A stretch of 64,000 nt of DNA from Streptomyces sp. NBC_01197 (GCF_036010505.1 NZ_CP108569.1:2420001-2484000), one strand, 5' to 3'. Numbered from the stretch's first letter, positions 7,764 to 16,833 are shown. Notes: generated by a model not told the origin, from the sequence alone. Made by a program: numbers and translations.

Positions 7764-8645
7764 CTAGGCGGAGTGTCCGCCGGCGCCCGGCACCGGGAAG
7801 GCCCCGGTCGCGCGCCGGGTGATCTCGCCGTAGACATCGGGATGCGTCGTACACGCCCCGAGTTCCACGAATTTCCGGCTGCCGTGATAGTCGCTGGAGC
7901 CCGTGATCAGCAGCCCCAGGTCGGCGGCGAGCCCCCGCAGCCTGGCCCGGGTGGGCTCGTCGTGGTCCATGTGGTCGACCTCGATGCCGTCGAGGCCGCA
8001 GGCGGCCAGATCCGCGATCACGGACTCGGGCACCACCCTGCCCCGCTTGACGGCCTGCGGGTGGGCGAAGACGGTGACGCCGCCGGCCTGCTTGACCAGC
8101 CGGACCGCGGTGAAGGGGTCGAGTTCGTGCTTCTCGGCGTACGCGCGTCCGCCGTCGGCCAGCCACTCGCCGGTGAAGGCGTCGGACACGGTCTCGACGA
8201 CCCCCAGCTCCACCAGGGCGGTGGCGATGTGCGGACGGCCCAGCGAGGCGTCTCCGGCGATGCGCGCCACCTGCTCCCAGGTGATCGGGACGCCCAGCTC
8301 CTGGAGCTTGCGGACCATGGTGCGCGCACGCGGGACGCGGTCGTCCCGTACGAGTTCGCGCTCGCGCAGGAACTCCGGCTCGTCGGGGTCGAAGAGGTAC
8401 GCGAGCATGTGCAGACCGATGCCGTCGGCCTCGGCGGTACCGGCGAGCCGGCAGGAGAGCTCGGCGCCCGCGACGAGGGTCAGCTCTGCGGGCAGCGCCG
8501 CGCGGGCCTCCGCGTGGCCGCGGGTCGAGTCGTGGTCGGTGAGGGCGACGACATCGAGTCCGGCGGCGGCCGCGTTGCGCATCAGCTCCGCGGGGGTGTC
8601 CGTACCGTCCGAGGCCGTGGAGTGGGTGTGCAGATCGATGCGCAC
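7764..8645 (-). CDS. PHP domain metal-dependent phosphoesterase
   Basis: A 293-aa member of the PHP family (YciV/RNase AM-like). Metal ligands are visible: DLHTHSTASDG at residues 4-14, LTDHDS near 36, an AELSC Glu near 64, GRPHIA near 135, FAHPQAV near 188 and SSDYHGS near 252. PHP enzymes of this group hydrolyse phosphoesters, including nucleoside 3',5'-bisphosphates and short RNA 5' ends, so a nucleotide or RNA clean-up role is likely but not proven. The MarC gene lies about 190 bp further along in the same orientation; the gap may hold the marC promoter. Confidence 0.9.
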   Translation of the reverse strand: MRIDLHTHSTASDGTDTPAELMRNAAAAGLDVVALTDHDSTRGHAEARAALPAELTLVAGAELSCRLAGTAEADGIGLHMLAYLFDPDEPEFLRERELVRDDRVPRARTMVRKLQELGVPITWEQVARIAGDASLGRPHIATALVELGVVETVSDAFTGEWLADGGRAYAEKHELDPFTAVRLVKQAGGVTVFAHPQAVKRGRVVPESVIADLAACGLDGIEVDHMDHDEPTRARLRGLAADLGLLITGSSDYHGSRKFVELGACTTHPDVYGEITRRATGAFPVPGAGGHSA

Positions 8646-8816
8646 GACACGGGACTCCGGAGCTCGGGGACGTAGGACGGTCCGTCCAACAGGGGACGTT
8701 CAAGGGTAACCGGCGTACGAAGCTGTCCGGGCCGGGTCACGGAGGGCCCGCATCACTCAGCTCCACCCCACGGGCCTACCGGCTGCACCGGCTCGCGCAG
8801 GCCCGTCAGCCCGCCG

Positions 8817-9452
8817 TCAGCCCAGGATGCGCGGGGAGAGCGCCCCGCACGGCAGCAGTTCCACTTCCGTGCCGACTTCGCGCAGGTCCGTGAGGACCAG
8901 TTCGTCGTACATCAGCAGCCCCGACTGCTCGGGCCAGAGGATCGCCCACAGCCAGAGCCCGCGCGCCTCCCCCGCGAAGACCGCACGATCGGTGGGGGAC
9001 TCGATGCGCCAGAGCGGGGTGGGGCGGCCCGCGGCGAGCACCTTGGCCTGCGGGGGTTTATTGACGTCGATGTACTGGCCGGGGTCGGGGCCCTCGATGC
9101 CCGCGTACCGCGCGCCAAGCCCGACGCCCAGCTCCTCGGCCACCAGCAGCAGCTCCCCCGGGCCTTCGAGCGGGCCCGGGCCCGAGCAGGCCACGGCGGT
9201 GGCGCGGCCCCCGCTGCGGTCGTCGCCCGCGCTTACCACGCCCGTGAAAAGCCAGCCGATGGGCAGCGGCCACGGCATCCACACAGGCACCCGCGCGCGG
9301 CTGGCCACCACCTCCAGCGCGTCGACGCTGGGCGGGAGAACCGGCTGCAGCGGATAGATGACGCCGTCCACGTCGCACTGCCACGCGTCGGCGAAGAGGC
9401 CGGGTGCCCTGACCCGGCCGCCACACTTCGGGCAACTGGGTTCGCCCCTCAT
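8817..9452 (-). CDS. DUF6758 family protein with N-terminal Cys motif
   Basis: A protein of 211 aa that begins with a small Cys motif (PSCPKCGG, then WQCDVDG near 29), suggesting a partial zinc ribbon, and continues as a soluble mixed alpha/beta protein with the conserved WMPWPLPIGWLFTGV segment. It matches the streptomycete DUF6758 family, function unknown. ATG 9452 follows GGGAGGT too closely for ideal initiation; TTG 9461, with GGGGAGGA 4 nt upstream, adds three residues and is an equally good start. It is divergent from the MFS gene. Confidence 0.8.
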   Translation of the reverse strand: MRGEPSCPKCGGRVRAPGLFADAWQCDVDGVIYPLQPVLPPSVDALEVVASRARVPVWMPWPLPIGWLFTGVVSAGDDRSGGRATAVACSGPGPLEGPGELLLVAEELGVGLGARYAGIEGPDPGQYIDVNKPPQAKVLAAGRPTPLWRIESPTDRAVFAGEARGLWLWAILWPEQSGLLMYDELVLTDLREVGTEVELLPCGALSPRILG

Positions 9453-9529
9453 ACCTCCCAACGGTCCTCCCCGGCGGTCAGCACGTCAAGGACGATCACC
9501 CGTCCGCCGCGCACACGTGCGGAAACTAG

Positions 9530-9578
9530 ATGCATGTTGCATTCATTAGCCTCACTAACTTATTATGTGTATAACACA
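9530..9578 (+). promoter_or_regulatory. Promoter with two operator-like inverted repeats upstream of the MFS gene
   Basis: A -35 TTGCAT (9537-9542) and -10 TATTAT (9561-9566) are separated by 18 bp. Two 13-bp inverted repeats with the same 5-3-5 layout bracket it: ATGCA-tgt-TGCAT (9530-9542) over the -35, and TGTGT-ata-ACACA (9566-9578) at the start point. This is the layout expected for repression by a dimeric MarR- or TetR-type protein. No regulator gene is adjacent. Confidence 0.6.
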
Positions 9579-9632
9579 ACGTTCTGGCGCGGCGATCAGG
9601 CGCCAGGTTCCAACCGAGAGTGAGGGCGTCCC

Positions 9633-10865
9633 ATGCCAGGAGAGGATCCGTTCGACGAAGGGGCCGGAAGCATCCTGCGCCAGCCGATGGCCGTCTGGGC
9701 CACGGCGGGAGCTTCGGTCGTGGCCTTCATGGGGATCGGACTGGTCGACCCGATCCTGCCGTCCATCGCCAAGGGGCTGCAGGCCACACCGAGCCAGGTC
9801 TCGCTGCTCTTCACCTCCTACTTCCTGATCACCGCCGTCGCGATGCTGGTCACCGGCTGGGTCTCCAGCCGGATCGGCGGTAAGAAGACCCTGCTGGCCG
9901 GGCTCGCCCTGGTCGTGGTCTTCGCCGCCCTCTCGGGCACCTCGGGCTCGGTCGGGGAACTGGTCGGCTTCCGGGCCGGCTGGGGGCTTGGCAACGCGCT
10001 CTTCGTCTCCACCGCGCTCGCCGTCATCGTCGGCGCGGCGGCGGGCGGCAGCGCCGCCGCGATCCTGCTGTACGAATCAGCGCTCGGCCTCGGGATGGCC
10101 TGCGGGCCGCTGGTCGGCGCGCTGCTCGGAAACGCCAGCTGGCGCTACCCCTTCTTCGGCACCGCGGCGCTGATGGCCATCGGCTTCGTCTGCATCTCGT
10201 TCCTGCTGAGGGAACAGCCCAAGCCGGCCAGGAAGACCTCGCTGCTCGATCCCATCAGGGCGCTCGGCCACGGCGGACTCGCCTCCGTCGCCGGATCGGC
10301 CTTCTTCTACAACTACGCGTTCTTCACGGTGCTGGCCTTCACTCCGTTCGTGCTGAACATGACGCCGTACAAGTCGGGCGCGGTCTTCTTCGGCTGGGGC
10401 CTGCTGCTCGCGGTGTTCTCCGTACTCGTGGCGCCCCGGCTCCAGAAGCGCTTCGGCACCCTCAAGGTGCTGGGTGCCTCACTGGTACTGCTCGCCGCCG
10501 ACCTGGTGGTCCTCGGCTACGGCAGTCACACGACGGCCATCGTCTGCACGATCCTCTCCGGTGCCTTCATCGGCCTCAACAACACCGTCTACACGGAACT
10601 GGCGCTCGGCGTCTCGGACGCGCCGCGCCCGGTGGCGAGTGCGGGCTACAACTTCGTCCGCTGGTTCGCGGCGGCCGCCGCACCCTTCCTCGCCCCGCAC
10701 ATCGAGGGCTGGACCGACATCCACATCCCCTTCGTGGTGGCCGCGGCCGCCGCGGTGCTGGGCGCGCTGGTCGTATGGGTACGGCGGACGGCGCTGACCC
10801 ACGAGGCCGAGGAGCTGGAACCGGTCCACGCGACCGAGGACGGTGTGTCCGCCTTCGTGAACTGA
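9633..10865 (+). CDS. Major facilitator superfamily transporter
   Basis: A 410-aa permease with twelve predicted helices. The MFS signature between helices 2 and 3 is visible as GWVSSRIGGKKTLLAG (near 75-90), and the first helix contains FMGIGLVDPILPSIAKGL, as in drug/arabinose-type exporters. A charged loop (REQPKPARKTS) near residue 195 separates the two halves. The start is ATG 9633, with GAGGG at moderate spacing. The operator-bearing promoter upstream suggests it is induced by its substrate, fitting an efflux pump. It converges on the SUFU gene and shares a terminator with it. Confidence 0.92.
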   Translation: MPGEDPFDEGAGSILRQPMAVWATAGASVVAFMGIGLVDPILPSIAKGLQATPSQVSLLFTSYFLITAVAMLVTGWVSSRIGGKKTLLAGLALVVVFAALSGTSGSVGELVGFRAGWGLGNALFVSTALAVIVGAAAGGSAAAILLYESALGLGMACGPLVGALLGNASWRYPFFGTAALMAIGFVCISFLLREQPKPARKTSLLDPIRALGHGGLASVAGSAFFYNYAFFTVLAFTPFVLNMTPYKSGAVFFGWGLLLAVFSVLVAPRLQKRFGTLKVLGASLVLLAADLVVLGYGSHTTAIVCTILSGAFIGLNNTVYTELALGVSDAPRPVASAGYNFVRWFAAAAAPFLAPHIEGWTDIHIPFVVAAAAAVLGALVVWVRRTALTHEAEELEPVHATEDGVSAFVN

Positions 10866-10943
10866 ACCGGCCGGACGAACAGTCAGGCCGGAACGGAACC
10901 CGACTGACAGTCCAGCAGAACAGAACCGGGCCCAGCCGGCCGA

Positions 10944-11537
10944 TCAGTCCAGCGGAACGGACCTGCGCAGCGGATCGCGCAGGTCCGTTCCGCGTGCCAG
11001 CCAGCGCTCCTGGAGTTCCGCGGCGCCGTGCACCCGCTTCCACGCCGCCTCGTTGTCCGTCATCGGCAGCAGCGGCAGAAAGCGGACCGGGTCCAGCGGC
11101 GCGTCCAGCTCCAGGTCCTCGACCAGCCCGCCGGGCTCGGCGACCAGCACCGAGCTGAACGGCGCGTCGCTCCACAGCGGTTCACCGACGTCGAGCGAAG
11201 CGCCCGGCGCCACGATGACGCCCTCGACCTGCGGCGAAGCGGCCAGCACCGCGAGCGGGCGGAGCACCTTGTCGGTGTCGGCGAGTCCGGCACGCACCGA
11301 GAGGACCAGCTCGGCGCGCGGCCCCTGAACCGGGTCGGCGAGGGTGGCGGTGGGGTCGGACATGGGGTGCGCGGACATCCCGAGCGTGGCGTAGCGGACG
11401 ACGGCCGGATCACGGGCATCCATGAAGCGCAGCACCTCGATCCGGTCCGTACCGAGGAACGTCACGGCCGCGCGGGCGTCCGGCTCGCCCAGCGCTGAGC
11501 GCAGCCGGGCTTCGACCAGAGCGAGAACATCTGCCAT
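10944..11537 (-). CDS. Suppressor-of-fused (SUFU) domain protein
   Basis: A 197-aa soluble protein with the bacterial SUFU-domain pattern: an early FLGTDRIEVLRF segment, TLGMSAHPM near 50, a central AELVLSVRAG strand and the C-terminal FLPLLPMTDNEAAW segment. Bacterial SUFU proteins are often immunity- or stress-associated, but their targets are mostly unknown. I start at ATG 11537 (MADVLALVEARL); another ATG at 11549 adds four residues, and neither has a clear ribosome binding site. Its last codons form one arm of a long hairpin. Confidence 0.85.
   Translation of the reverse strand: MADVLALVEARLRSALGEPDARAAVTFLGTDRIEVLRFMDARDPAVVRYATLGMSAHPMSDPTATLADPVQGPRAELVLSVRAGLADTDKVLRPLAVLAASPQVEGVIVAPGASLDVGEPLWSDAPFSSVLVAEPGGLVEDLELDAPLDPVRFLPLLPMTDNEAAWKRVHGAAELQERWLARGTDLRDPLRRSVPLD
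10952..10993. terminator. Hairpin inside the SUFU gene end, shared by convergent genes
   Basis: Perfect 17-bp stem (10952-10968 and 10977-10993) with an 8-nt loop. It lies wholly within the last codons of the SUFU gene on the minus strand and 87 bp past the MFS stop on the plus strand, the only strong hairpin between these convergent genes. Confidence 0.65.
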
Positions 11538-11971
11538 GAGCCAGAGCATAGAGCGCGTATCGAACAGGCAAAGTGGGGGCTTGACGCTTCAGCCGACTGA
11601 TAGTCTTGGCCGCTGGTCAGGGCAGCATCATCGTCCCCCACGGGGGACCGGCCGGAGGAGGTGGGACTGCGATGGATCGAGATCCGAGTCGACCGTGCAG
11701 CACAAGCCGCTCTTCCGCGCATTGTTTGTGTTCTCTGTGACCTGAGACCCTGCATACCCGGCCGCAACACCGGGAAACCTTCTGAGTCTCATGGCATTTC
11801 GCACGCCGGAAGAGCACCTCGCTTCTGTCTGATCCGTGTCTGTAGCGAACGCCGTCACCGCGACGCCGCGGTTCCGCCCGCTTTGCGGACGTATGAGACC
11901 AACACCTCGATACGCCCCCATTCCGGGCAGTGCCACGCCCGCCGACGGCCTCTCCGTGAAGGAGTCCCGCC
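11538..11971. other. 434-bp intergenic region upstream of corA
   Basis: No protein-coding frame with normal codon usage is visible. A TTGACG hexamer at 11581 is the best -35 candidate, but no good -10 follows at 17 bp. A short hairpin TCCCC-ac-GGGGA lies near 11635, followed by a GGAGGAGG stretch. The segment 11700-11850 is less GC-rich than its surroundings. I compared it by eye with the M-box magnesium riboswitch and saw no match. A long corA leader is possible. Confidence 0.4.
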
Positions 11972-13087
11972 ATGTCGATGATCCGTGACCTGCGCGCAGC
12001 GGTCCGTCCCTCCCTGCGCAAGGGCAGCTCCACGCACAGCAATTACGACCCGACCCGAGACCCATCGGCCAGCAGCGCGGTGGTGGACTGCGCGGTCTAC
12101 CGGGACGGCGTACGTGAAGCGGGCAAGAAGTGCCTGACGCCGCGTGAGGCCCTGAAGCACGCCCACGAGTCGGGCGGTTTCACCTGGATCGGTCTCCATG
12201 AACCGACCGAGGAGGAGTTCTCCGGTATCGCGGCCGAGTTCGGGCTGCACCCGCTCGCCGTGGAGGACGCGGTGCACGCACACCAGCGGCCGAAGCTGGA
12301 GCGGTACGACGACACCCTCTTCACCGTCTTCAAGACCATCCACTACGTCGAGCACACCGAACTCACCTCCACCAGCGAGGTGGTCGAGACCGGCGAGGTG
12401 ATGTGTTTCACCGGCCGGGACTTCGTCATCACCGTCCGGCACGGCGGCCAGGGCTCGCTGCGCGCGCTGCGCCACCGGCTCCAGGAGGACACCGAACTGC
12501 TCGCCAAGGGCCCATCGGCCGTGCTGCACGCCATCGCCGACCAGGTGGTCGACGGTTATCTGGCGGTCGCGTCCGCTGTGCAGGACGACATCGACGAGGT
12601 CGAGATCGATGTCTTCTCCGAGCCCGCGAAGGGGACTTCACGTGGCACCGACGCGGGGCGCATCTACCAGCTGAAGCGTGAGGTGCTGGAGTTCAAGCGG
12701 GCGGTCTCGCCGCTGCTGCGACCGATGCAGCAGCTCAGCGAGCGGCCGATGCGGCTCGTCGACCCGGACATCCAGAAGTACTTCCGCGATGTCGCCGACC
12801 ACCTGGCGCGGGTCCAGGAGCAGGTCGTCGGCTTCGACGACCTGCTCAACTCGATCCTCCAGGCGAACCTGGCTCAGGCGACGGTCGCGCAGAACGAGGA
12901 CATGCGCAAGATCACCGCGTGGGCCGCCATCATCGCCGTGCCGACGATGATCACGGGCGTCTACGGCATGAACTTCGAGCACATGCCCGAACTCCACTGG
13001 CGGTACGGCTACCCCATGGTGATGGTGGGGATCCTGGCCCTGTGTGTGGGCATCCACCGCACCCTGAAGCGGAACGGCTGGCTCTGA
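11972..13087 (+). CDS. corA: CorA-type magnesium/cobalt channel
   Basis: A 371-aa homo-pentameric divalent-cation channel. The large N-terminal cytoplasmic domain contains the helix AVEDAVHAHQRPKLERYDD, near 95. The C-terminal pair of membrane helices frames the YGMNF selectivity motif at about residue 332 (IIAVPTMITGVYGMNFEHMPE), and the protein ends in a basic KRNGWL tail as CorA does. ATG 11972 follows AAGGAG at the right spacing. It heads a neighbourhood that also holds an MgtE-N/CBS protein 4 kb downstream. Confidence 0.96.
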   Translation: MSMIRDLRAAVRPSLRKGSSTHSNYDPTRDPSASSAVVDCAVYRDGVREAGKKCLTPREALKHAHESGGFTWIGLHEPTEEEFSGIAAEFGLHPLAVEDAVHAHQRPKLERYDDTLFTVFKTIHYVEHTELTSTSEVVETGEVMCFTGRDFVITVRHGGQGSLRALRHRLQEDTELLAKGPSAVLHAIADQVVDGYLAVASAVQDDIDEVEIDVFSEPAKGTSRGTDAGRIYQLKREVLEFKRAVSPLLRPMQQLSERPMRLVDPDIQKYFRDVADHLARVQEQVVGFDDLLNSILQANLAQATVAQNEDMRKITAWAAIIAVPTMITGVYGMNFEHMPELHWRYGYPMVMVGILALCVGIHRTLKRNGWL

Positions 13088-13131
13088 AGGGCCCGCACCG
13101 GGCCGCCCCGGGCCCGCTGGGCCGTGCCGGG

Positions 13132-14133
13132 CTAGCCGGCCCTCACAGCCGCGGTGCCGGCCCGGCCCTGGAAGGCGCGGCGGTAGCCCTGAGGGGGGAG
13201 TCCGACCTGCCTGATGAAGTGGCGCCGCAGGTTCGCCGCGCTGCCGAGACCGCTGCCGGCCGCCACCCGGTCGACCGACAGTGCGGTGGTCTCGAGCAGG
13301 TGCTGGGCATACCGGATGCGCTCCTGTTGGAGCCAGCGGAGCGGCGGCATCTCGACGGTCTCCTCGAAGCGGCGGGCCAGCGTGCGGCGGCTGAGGTTGG
13401 CCCGCTGTGCGAGGTCGTCGAGGGTGAGGGGCAGGTCGAGCCGTGCGCGTGCCCACTCCAGCAGGGGCGCCAGACGAGTGTCGTCGCGTGCCACGGCGGG
13501 CAATTCGACGTACTGAGCCTGACCGCCCTCACGGTGCGGCGGCGTAACAAGCCGCCGGGCCAGGGTGTTCACGACCGTTGCCCCGTGATCGATGCGTACG
13601 AGCTCCAGGCACAGGTCGATGCCCGCGGCGGTGCCGGCCGAGGTGAACACGCCACCGTCCTCCACGTACAGCACCTTCGGGTCGACATGGATCCCGGGGT
13701 GACGCCGGGCGAGTTCCTCCGCGTGCATCCAATGGGTCGTGGCGCGCCGGCCCTCCAGCAGCCCTGCCGCGGCCAGGACGAATGCGCCGGAGCAGATCGC
13801 TGCGATACGGGCTCCCGCAGCGTGGGCGGCTCGCACGGCTTCCACCAGTGGCGCGGGAGGCGAGTCGTGCACATTCGCGCAGCTGGGGATCACCACAGTG
13901 TCGGCCTGCGCCAGATCGGCCATGTCACCGGTTCCCTGAGCAACGAATCCGCAGGCAACAGGGGTGTCCGGATCGATCCCGCACAGGCGCAGCTCGTACC
14001 AGGGATCGGCGAGGTCCGGCCGGTCGATGCCGAAGACCTCGCACGGCACGGCGAGTTCGAAGATGGGTGCGCCCGGAGTGACGGCGACGGCCACCTGGTG
14101 TGCGGCAAAATCCGTGCGCATATCGGCAATCAT
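13132..14133 (-). CDS. GlxA-type AraC family regulator (DJ-1/PfpI fused to HTH)
   Basis: A 333-aa transcription factor in which a DJ-1/PfpI-like sensor domain (residues about 13-180, with the nucleophile-elbow motif AICSGAFVLA near 110) is joined to a C-terminal AraC double helix-turn-helix (about 215-320; NLSRRTLARRF and GLGSAANLRRHFIRQVG). Proteins of this class often sense amino-acid or amine-type small molecules. It is divergent from an APC-family permease, which is its most likely target, with 91 bp between the two starts. The pair looks inserted between corA and the next core genes. Confidence 0.9.
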   Translation of the reverse strand: MIADMRTDFAAHQVAVAVTPGAPIFELAVPCEVFGIDRPDLADPWYELRLCGIDPDTPVACGFVAQGTGDMADLAQADTVVIPSCANVHDSPPAPLVEAVRAAHAAGARIAAICSGAFVLAAAGLLEGRRATTHWMHAEELARRHPGIHVDPKVLYVEDGGVFTSAGTAAGIDLCLELVRIDHGATVVNTLARRLVTPPHREGGQAQYVELPAVARDDTRLAPLLEWARARLDLPLTLDDLAQRANLSRRTLARRFEETVEMPPLRWLQQERIRYAQHLLETTALSVDRVAAGSGLGSAANLRRHFIRQVGLPPQGYRRAFQGRAGTAAVRAG

Positions 14134-14224
14134 GCCACTGGAAGGAGGGTCACCGTAAGCCTGATCCTGGTCACCGGCAGCGCTTCAAGCCGACTTCGAA
14201 CCCCGCGGCCAGGGAGGCACAGAA

Positions 14225-15538
14225 GTGAGCTCCGCCAATCAGGCACCCAAAGTGGCACCGCAGCACGAATCGAGCAGCCGGTCGACGCGTCACCGCATCG
14301 GCTTCGGGCAGGCGGTAGCGCTGTACGTCGGCGCGGTACTCGGAGCCGGCGTCCTGGTCCTGCCCGGCCAGGCCGCCTCGATGGCGGGTCCGGCGTCGTT
14401 GCTCTCCTGGCTCTTCATGGGGCTCCTCGGCCTGCCGTTGGCCATGACGTTCGCCGCCCTGGCCACCAGGTACCCGGATGCTGGGGGGATCGCCACGTAC
14501 GCCACCCGGGCCTTCGGCCCGACAGCCGGCGGCCTCGCCGGCTGGTTCTACTTCACCGCCGGCTCGATCGGCCAGACGATCGTGCCCCTGACCGGTGGTT
14601 ACTACGTCGCCACAGCACTGCGCATCCACCAGTCCTACGCATTCCTGATCGCCGCGGTCATTCTGGCGCTGGCGGTCGGCGCCAACCTGGTGGGTCTGCG
14701 GCTCAGCGGCCGCGTCCAGCTCGGCCTGGCCGGCGGGGTGGCGCTCCTGCTCCTGGCCGCCACACTGGCGGCGGTTCCGCACGTCAGGGCGGACGCCTTC
14801 ACGTCGTTCGCGCCGCACGGCCTGTCCGGAGTGGCGCAGGCCGCAGTCATTCTGTTCTTCGCTTTCGCAGGCTGGGAAGCGGTCGCCCATCTCGCCGGAG
14901 AGTTCCGCGACGTCCGGCGAGACCTGACCCGAGCCACGCTGACCACAGTCGTCGTAGTGATCGTGCTCTACCTGGGCGTCTCTTTCGCCGTCGTCGGCAC
15001 CGGTACCTACGGCAACAGCAAACTGGACCGCATCGCGGTCGGCCAAGTGCTGGGTACGGGGCTGGGATTCAGCGCGACCGTCGCAGCAGCAGTTCTCGCG
15101 ACGGTGATCAGTCTGGGTACCACCAACGCTTTCATCGCCTCCGTTTCCCGGCTGGGATACGCACTCGGCCGTGACGGCTGGCTTCCCCGCCCTCTGAGCC
15201 GGCTCAACACCCGCGAGGTGCCTGCGAACGGGGTGTTCCTGGTGGGCGGGATCGGCGCGGCCGGCCTGCTCGTCAGCTACCTCGGCAACTGGGGGACCGA
15301 GGACATCGTAGGAATCCCGTCCTCGCTCGTGCTGGTCACCTACCTGATCGGAACCGCGGCGGGCGCGCGGCTTCTCACCGGACGCGCCCGCAGCCATGCG
15401 GTGATCGCACTCGTGCTCACCCTCCTTGTCGCGCCTTTCGCCGCGGCCTACGCCATCGTTCCGGTGATCGTCGCTGCGGTAGCTCTGGTTTACCGGTGGG
15501 CCAGGGACAGGATCAGCAACGTACGGAAACCGGTCTGA
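14225..15538 (+). CDS. APC family amino-acid permease/exporter (YjeH-like)
   Basis: A 437-aa membrane protein of the amino acid-polyamine-organocation superfamily with about twelve helices. The helix-1 motif VGAVLGAGVLVLPG (near 37-50) and the helix-6 segment FFAFAGWEAVAHLAGEF near 215 resemble YjeH, an L-methionine/branched-chain amino-acid exporter. Direction of transport and substrate are not proven. GTG 14225 is preceded by AGGGAGG. It is divergent from a GlxA-type regulator that probably controls it. Confidence 0.88.
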   Translation: MSSANQAPKVAPQHESSSRSTRHRIGFGQAVALYVGAVLGAGVLVLPGQAASMAGPASLLSWLFMGLLGLPLAMTFAALATRYPDAGGIATYATRAFGPTAGGLAGWFYFTAGSIGQTIVPLTGGYYVATALRIHQSYAFLIAAVILALAVGANLVGLRLSGRVQLGLAGGVALLLLAATLAAVPHVRADAFTSFAPHGLSGVAQAAVILFFAFAGWEAVAHLAGEFRDVRRDLTRATLTTVVVVIVLYLGVSFAVVGTGTYGNSKLDRIAVGQVLGTGLGFSATVAAAVLATVISLGTTNAFIASVSRLGYALGRDGWLPRPLSRLNTREVPANGVFLVGGIGAAGLLVSYLGNWGTEDIVGIPSSLVLVTYLIGTAAGARLLTGRARSHAVIALVLTLLVAPFAAAYAIVPVIVAAVALVYRWARDRISNVRKPV

Positions 15539-15561
15539 CGAGGACTCCTTATCCTGGGCCC

Positions 15562-16074
15562 ATGACACAGACCTTCCTTGAGCGGGCCCTCGTCGAGGAG
15601 GCCACCAAGAAGTCCGGCCTCATCTGGGTGCGAGGGACCGGGCCGGAGCGGGCGCTCTGGCACGTCTGGCACGACGGCGCCGCACTGCTCGTCGGGGACG
15701 GCCCCGGGGAGCAGCCGCTGCCGGGGCTGGCCGACGGCGCGGCGGCCGAGGTCACGGTGCGCAGCAAGGACAAGGGCGGCCGGCTGGTCGCCTGGAGCGC
15801 GGTGACGGCGGAGCTCGCGCCCCGCTCCGACGCGTGGGAGGCGGCCGTCGCCGAGCTCAAGGGCAAGCGGCTGAACGCCCCGGACGGCGAGGCGATGGTG
15901 GAGCGCTGGGCCCGGGAGTGCCGCGTGGTGCGGCTCGTACCGCGCGAGGCGACCACGGAGCTGCCGGACGGATCGCTCGCCGCCGTCCCGCTCCCGACAC
16001 CGGCGACGACCCGTCAGGAGATCCCGGCGGGCCTCCCGAAACTGCTACTCAAGCGCAAACGCCGCCGGTCATGA
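15562..16074 (+). CDS. Hypothetical protein, possible split-barrel flavin/F420-type fold
   Basis: A 170-aa soluble protein beginning MTQTFLERALVEEATKKSG. Short alternating strands (LIWVRGTG, ALWHVWHDGAALLVGDG, AEVTVRSKD, LVAWSAVTAEL) resemble the pyridoxamine-oxidase-like split barrel, but I see no cofactor-binding motif that decides it. The C-terminus is very basic (LLKRKRRRS). It follows the APC permease by 24 bp and converges on a lipoprotein gene. I regard the fold as a suggestion and the function as unknown. Confidence 0.75.
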   Translation: MTQTFLERALVEEATKKSGLIWVRGTGPERALWHVWHDGAALLVGDGPGEQPLPGLADGAAAEVTVRSKDKGGRLVAWSAVTAELAPRSDAWEAAVAELKGKRLNAPDGEAMVERWARECRVVRLVPREATTELPDGSLAAVPLPTPATTRQEIPAGLPKLLLKRKRRRS

Positions 16075-16086
16075 GCCGCCCCGCCG

Positions 16087-16833
16087 CTACGACTTGGGCA
16101 GGTCCTGACCGTAGTCCACGGTGGAGTCCTTGCCCGGTGCCGTCAGCGTGACGCTCCTGTTCCACTCCGTCAGCTGGACCGTGCCCGCGCCACCCGCCCG
16201 CTCGAACCGCAGCGGGTACGGGGTCCCCTTCAGCGACACATCGAGCGTGCCGCCCTGTCCGCCGCCCCCGGTGACCTGGACCGCCGGGACACCGCCCACC
16301 TTGGTCCGGTCTCCCTTGCCCAGCGAGCCGCGCAGCCCCAGCAGCCCGTCGAGCAGCGTGTGCATGTCGGTGAACCCGCGGAACTGCCCGTACGCGGGGT
16401 CCCGTTTCGGCACCTTGACGTACTTGTCGTCGAGCTTGCCCGCGGCGGCGGCGCCGCCCCTGCCGTCGGTCTGCTTCCAGAAGCCCGCGCCGGCCTTCAC
16501 ATAGAGCGCGTCACCGATCCGCAGCAGCGCGAACGTACTGCTCTTCGAGGTGACCGAGCCGGTGCCGCCGTCCGTGGTGAGCCGCATGTTCAGCTGGTAC
16601 GAGCCGCCCTTGCCGATCAGTGTGCCGGCGACCCGTACCGCCTTGGCCGCGTCCGCCGCCGTGCGCGCCCTGGTCTCGATCTCCTTCGCGGAGAGCTTGC
16701 CGACGCCGTTGGTGCCCGCGTCCGGGGCATCGGCCGAGCAGGCCGCGAGCGACACCGCCAGGGCGGCGCAGAGCGCGCCTGCCAGTCCTGCCCTGCGGGC
16801 CCGGGCGGCCGGGGGGAATGCAGCCACGTGCAC
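16087..16833 (-). CDS. Lipoprotein, LppX/LprAFG-like
   Basis: A 248-aa secreted lipoprotein. The N-terminus has positive charges (ARARR), a hydrophobic stretch and the lipobox LAAC at about residues 29-32. The mature protein has the LppX/LprAFG-type half-barrel features, with repeats such as SSTFALLRIGDALYVKAG near 95 and a long loop near 120. In mycobacteria such proteins carry lipids or glycolipids to the outer envelope; a similar carrier role here is inference. The start is GTG 16833; GTG 16827 is also possible. Divergent from the MgtE-N/CBS gene. Confidence 0.88.
   Translation of the reverse strand: MHVAAFPPAARARRAGLAGALCAALAVSLAACSADAPDAGTNGVGKLSAKEIETRARTAADAAKAVRVAGTLIGKGGSYQLNMRLTTDGGTGSVTSKSSTFALLRIGDALYVKAGAGFWKQTDGRGGAAAAGKLDDKYVKVPKRDPAYGQFRGFTDMHTLLDGLLGLRGSLGKGDRTKVGGVPAVQVTGGGGQGGTLDVSLKGTPYPLRFERAGGAGTVQLTEWNRSVTLTAPGKDSTVDYGQDLPKS

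Noticed and set aside
11538..11971. M-box magnesium riboswitch before corA
   Set aside because: I could not match the conserved core or a plausible set of stems; a covariance-model search would decide.
13132..15538. GlxA-regulator/APC-permease pair as a mobile island
   Set aside because: No integrase, direct repeats, tRNA site or base-composition change; only an accessory insertion by context can be said.
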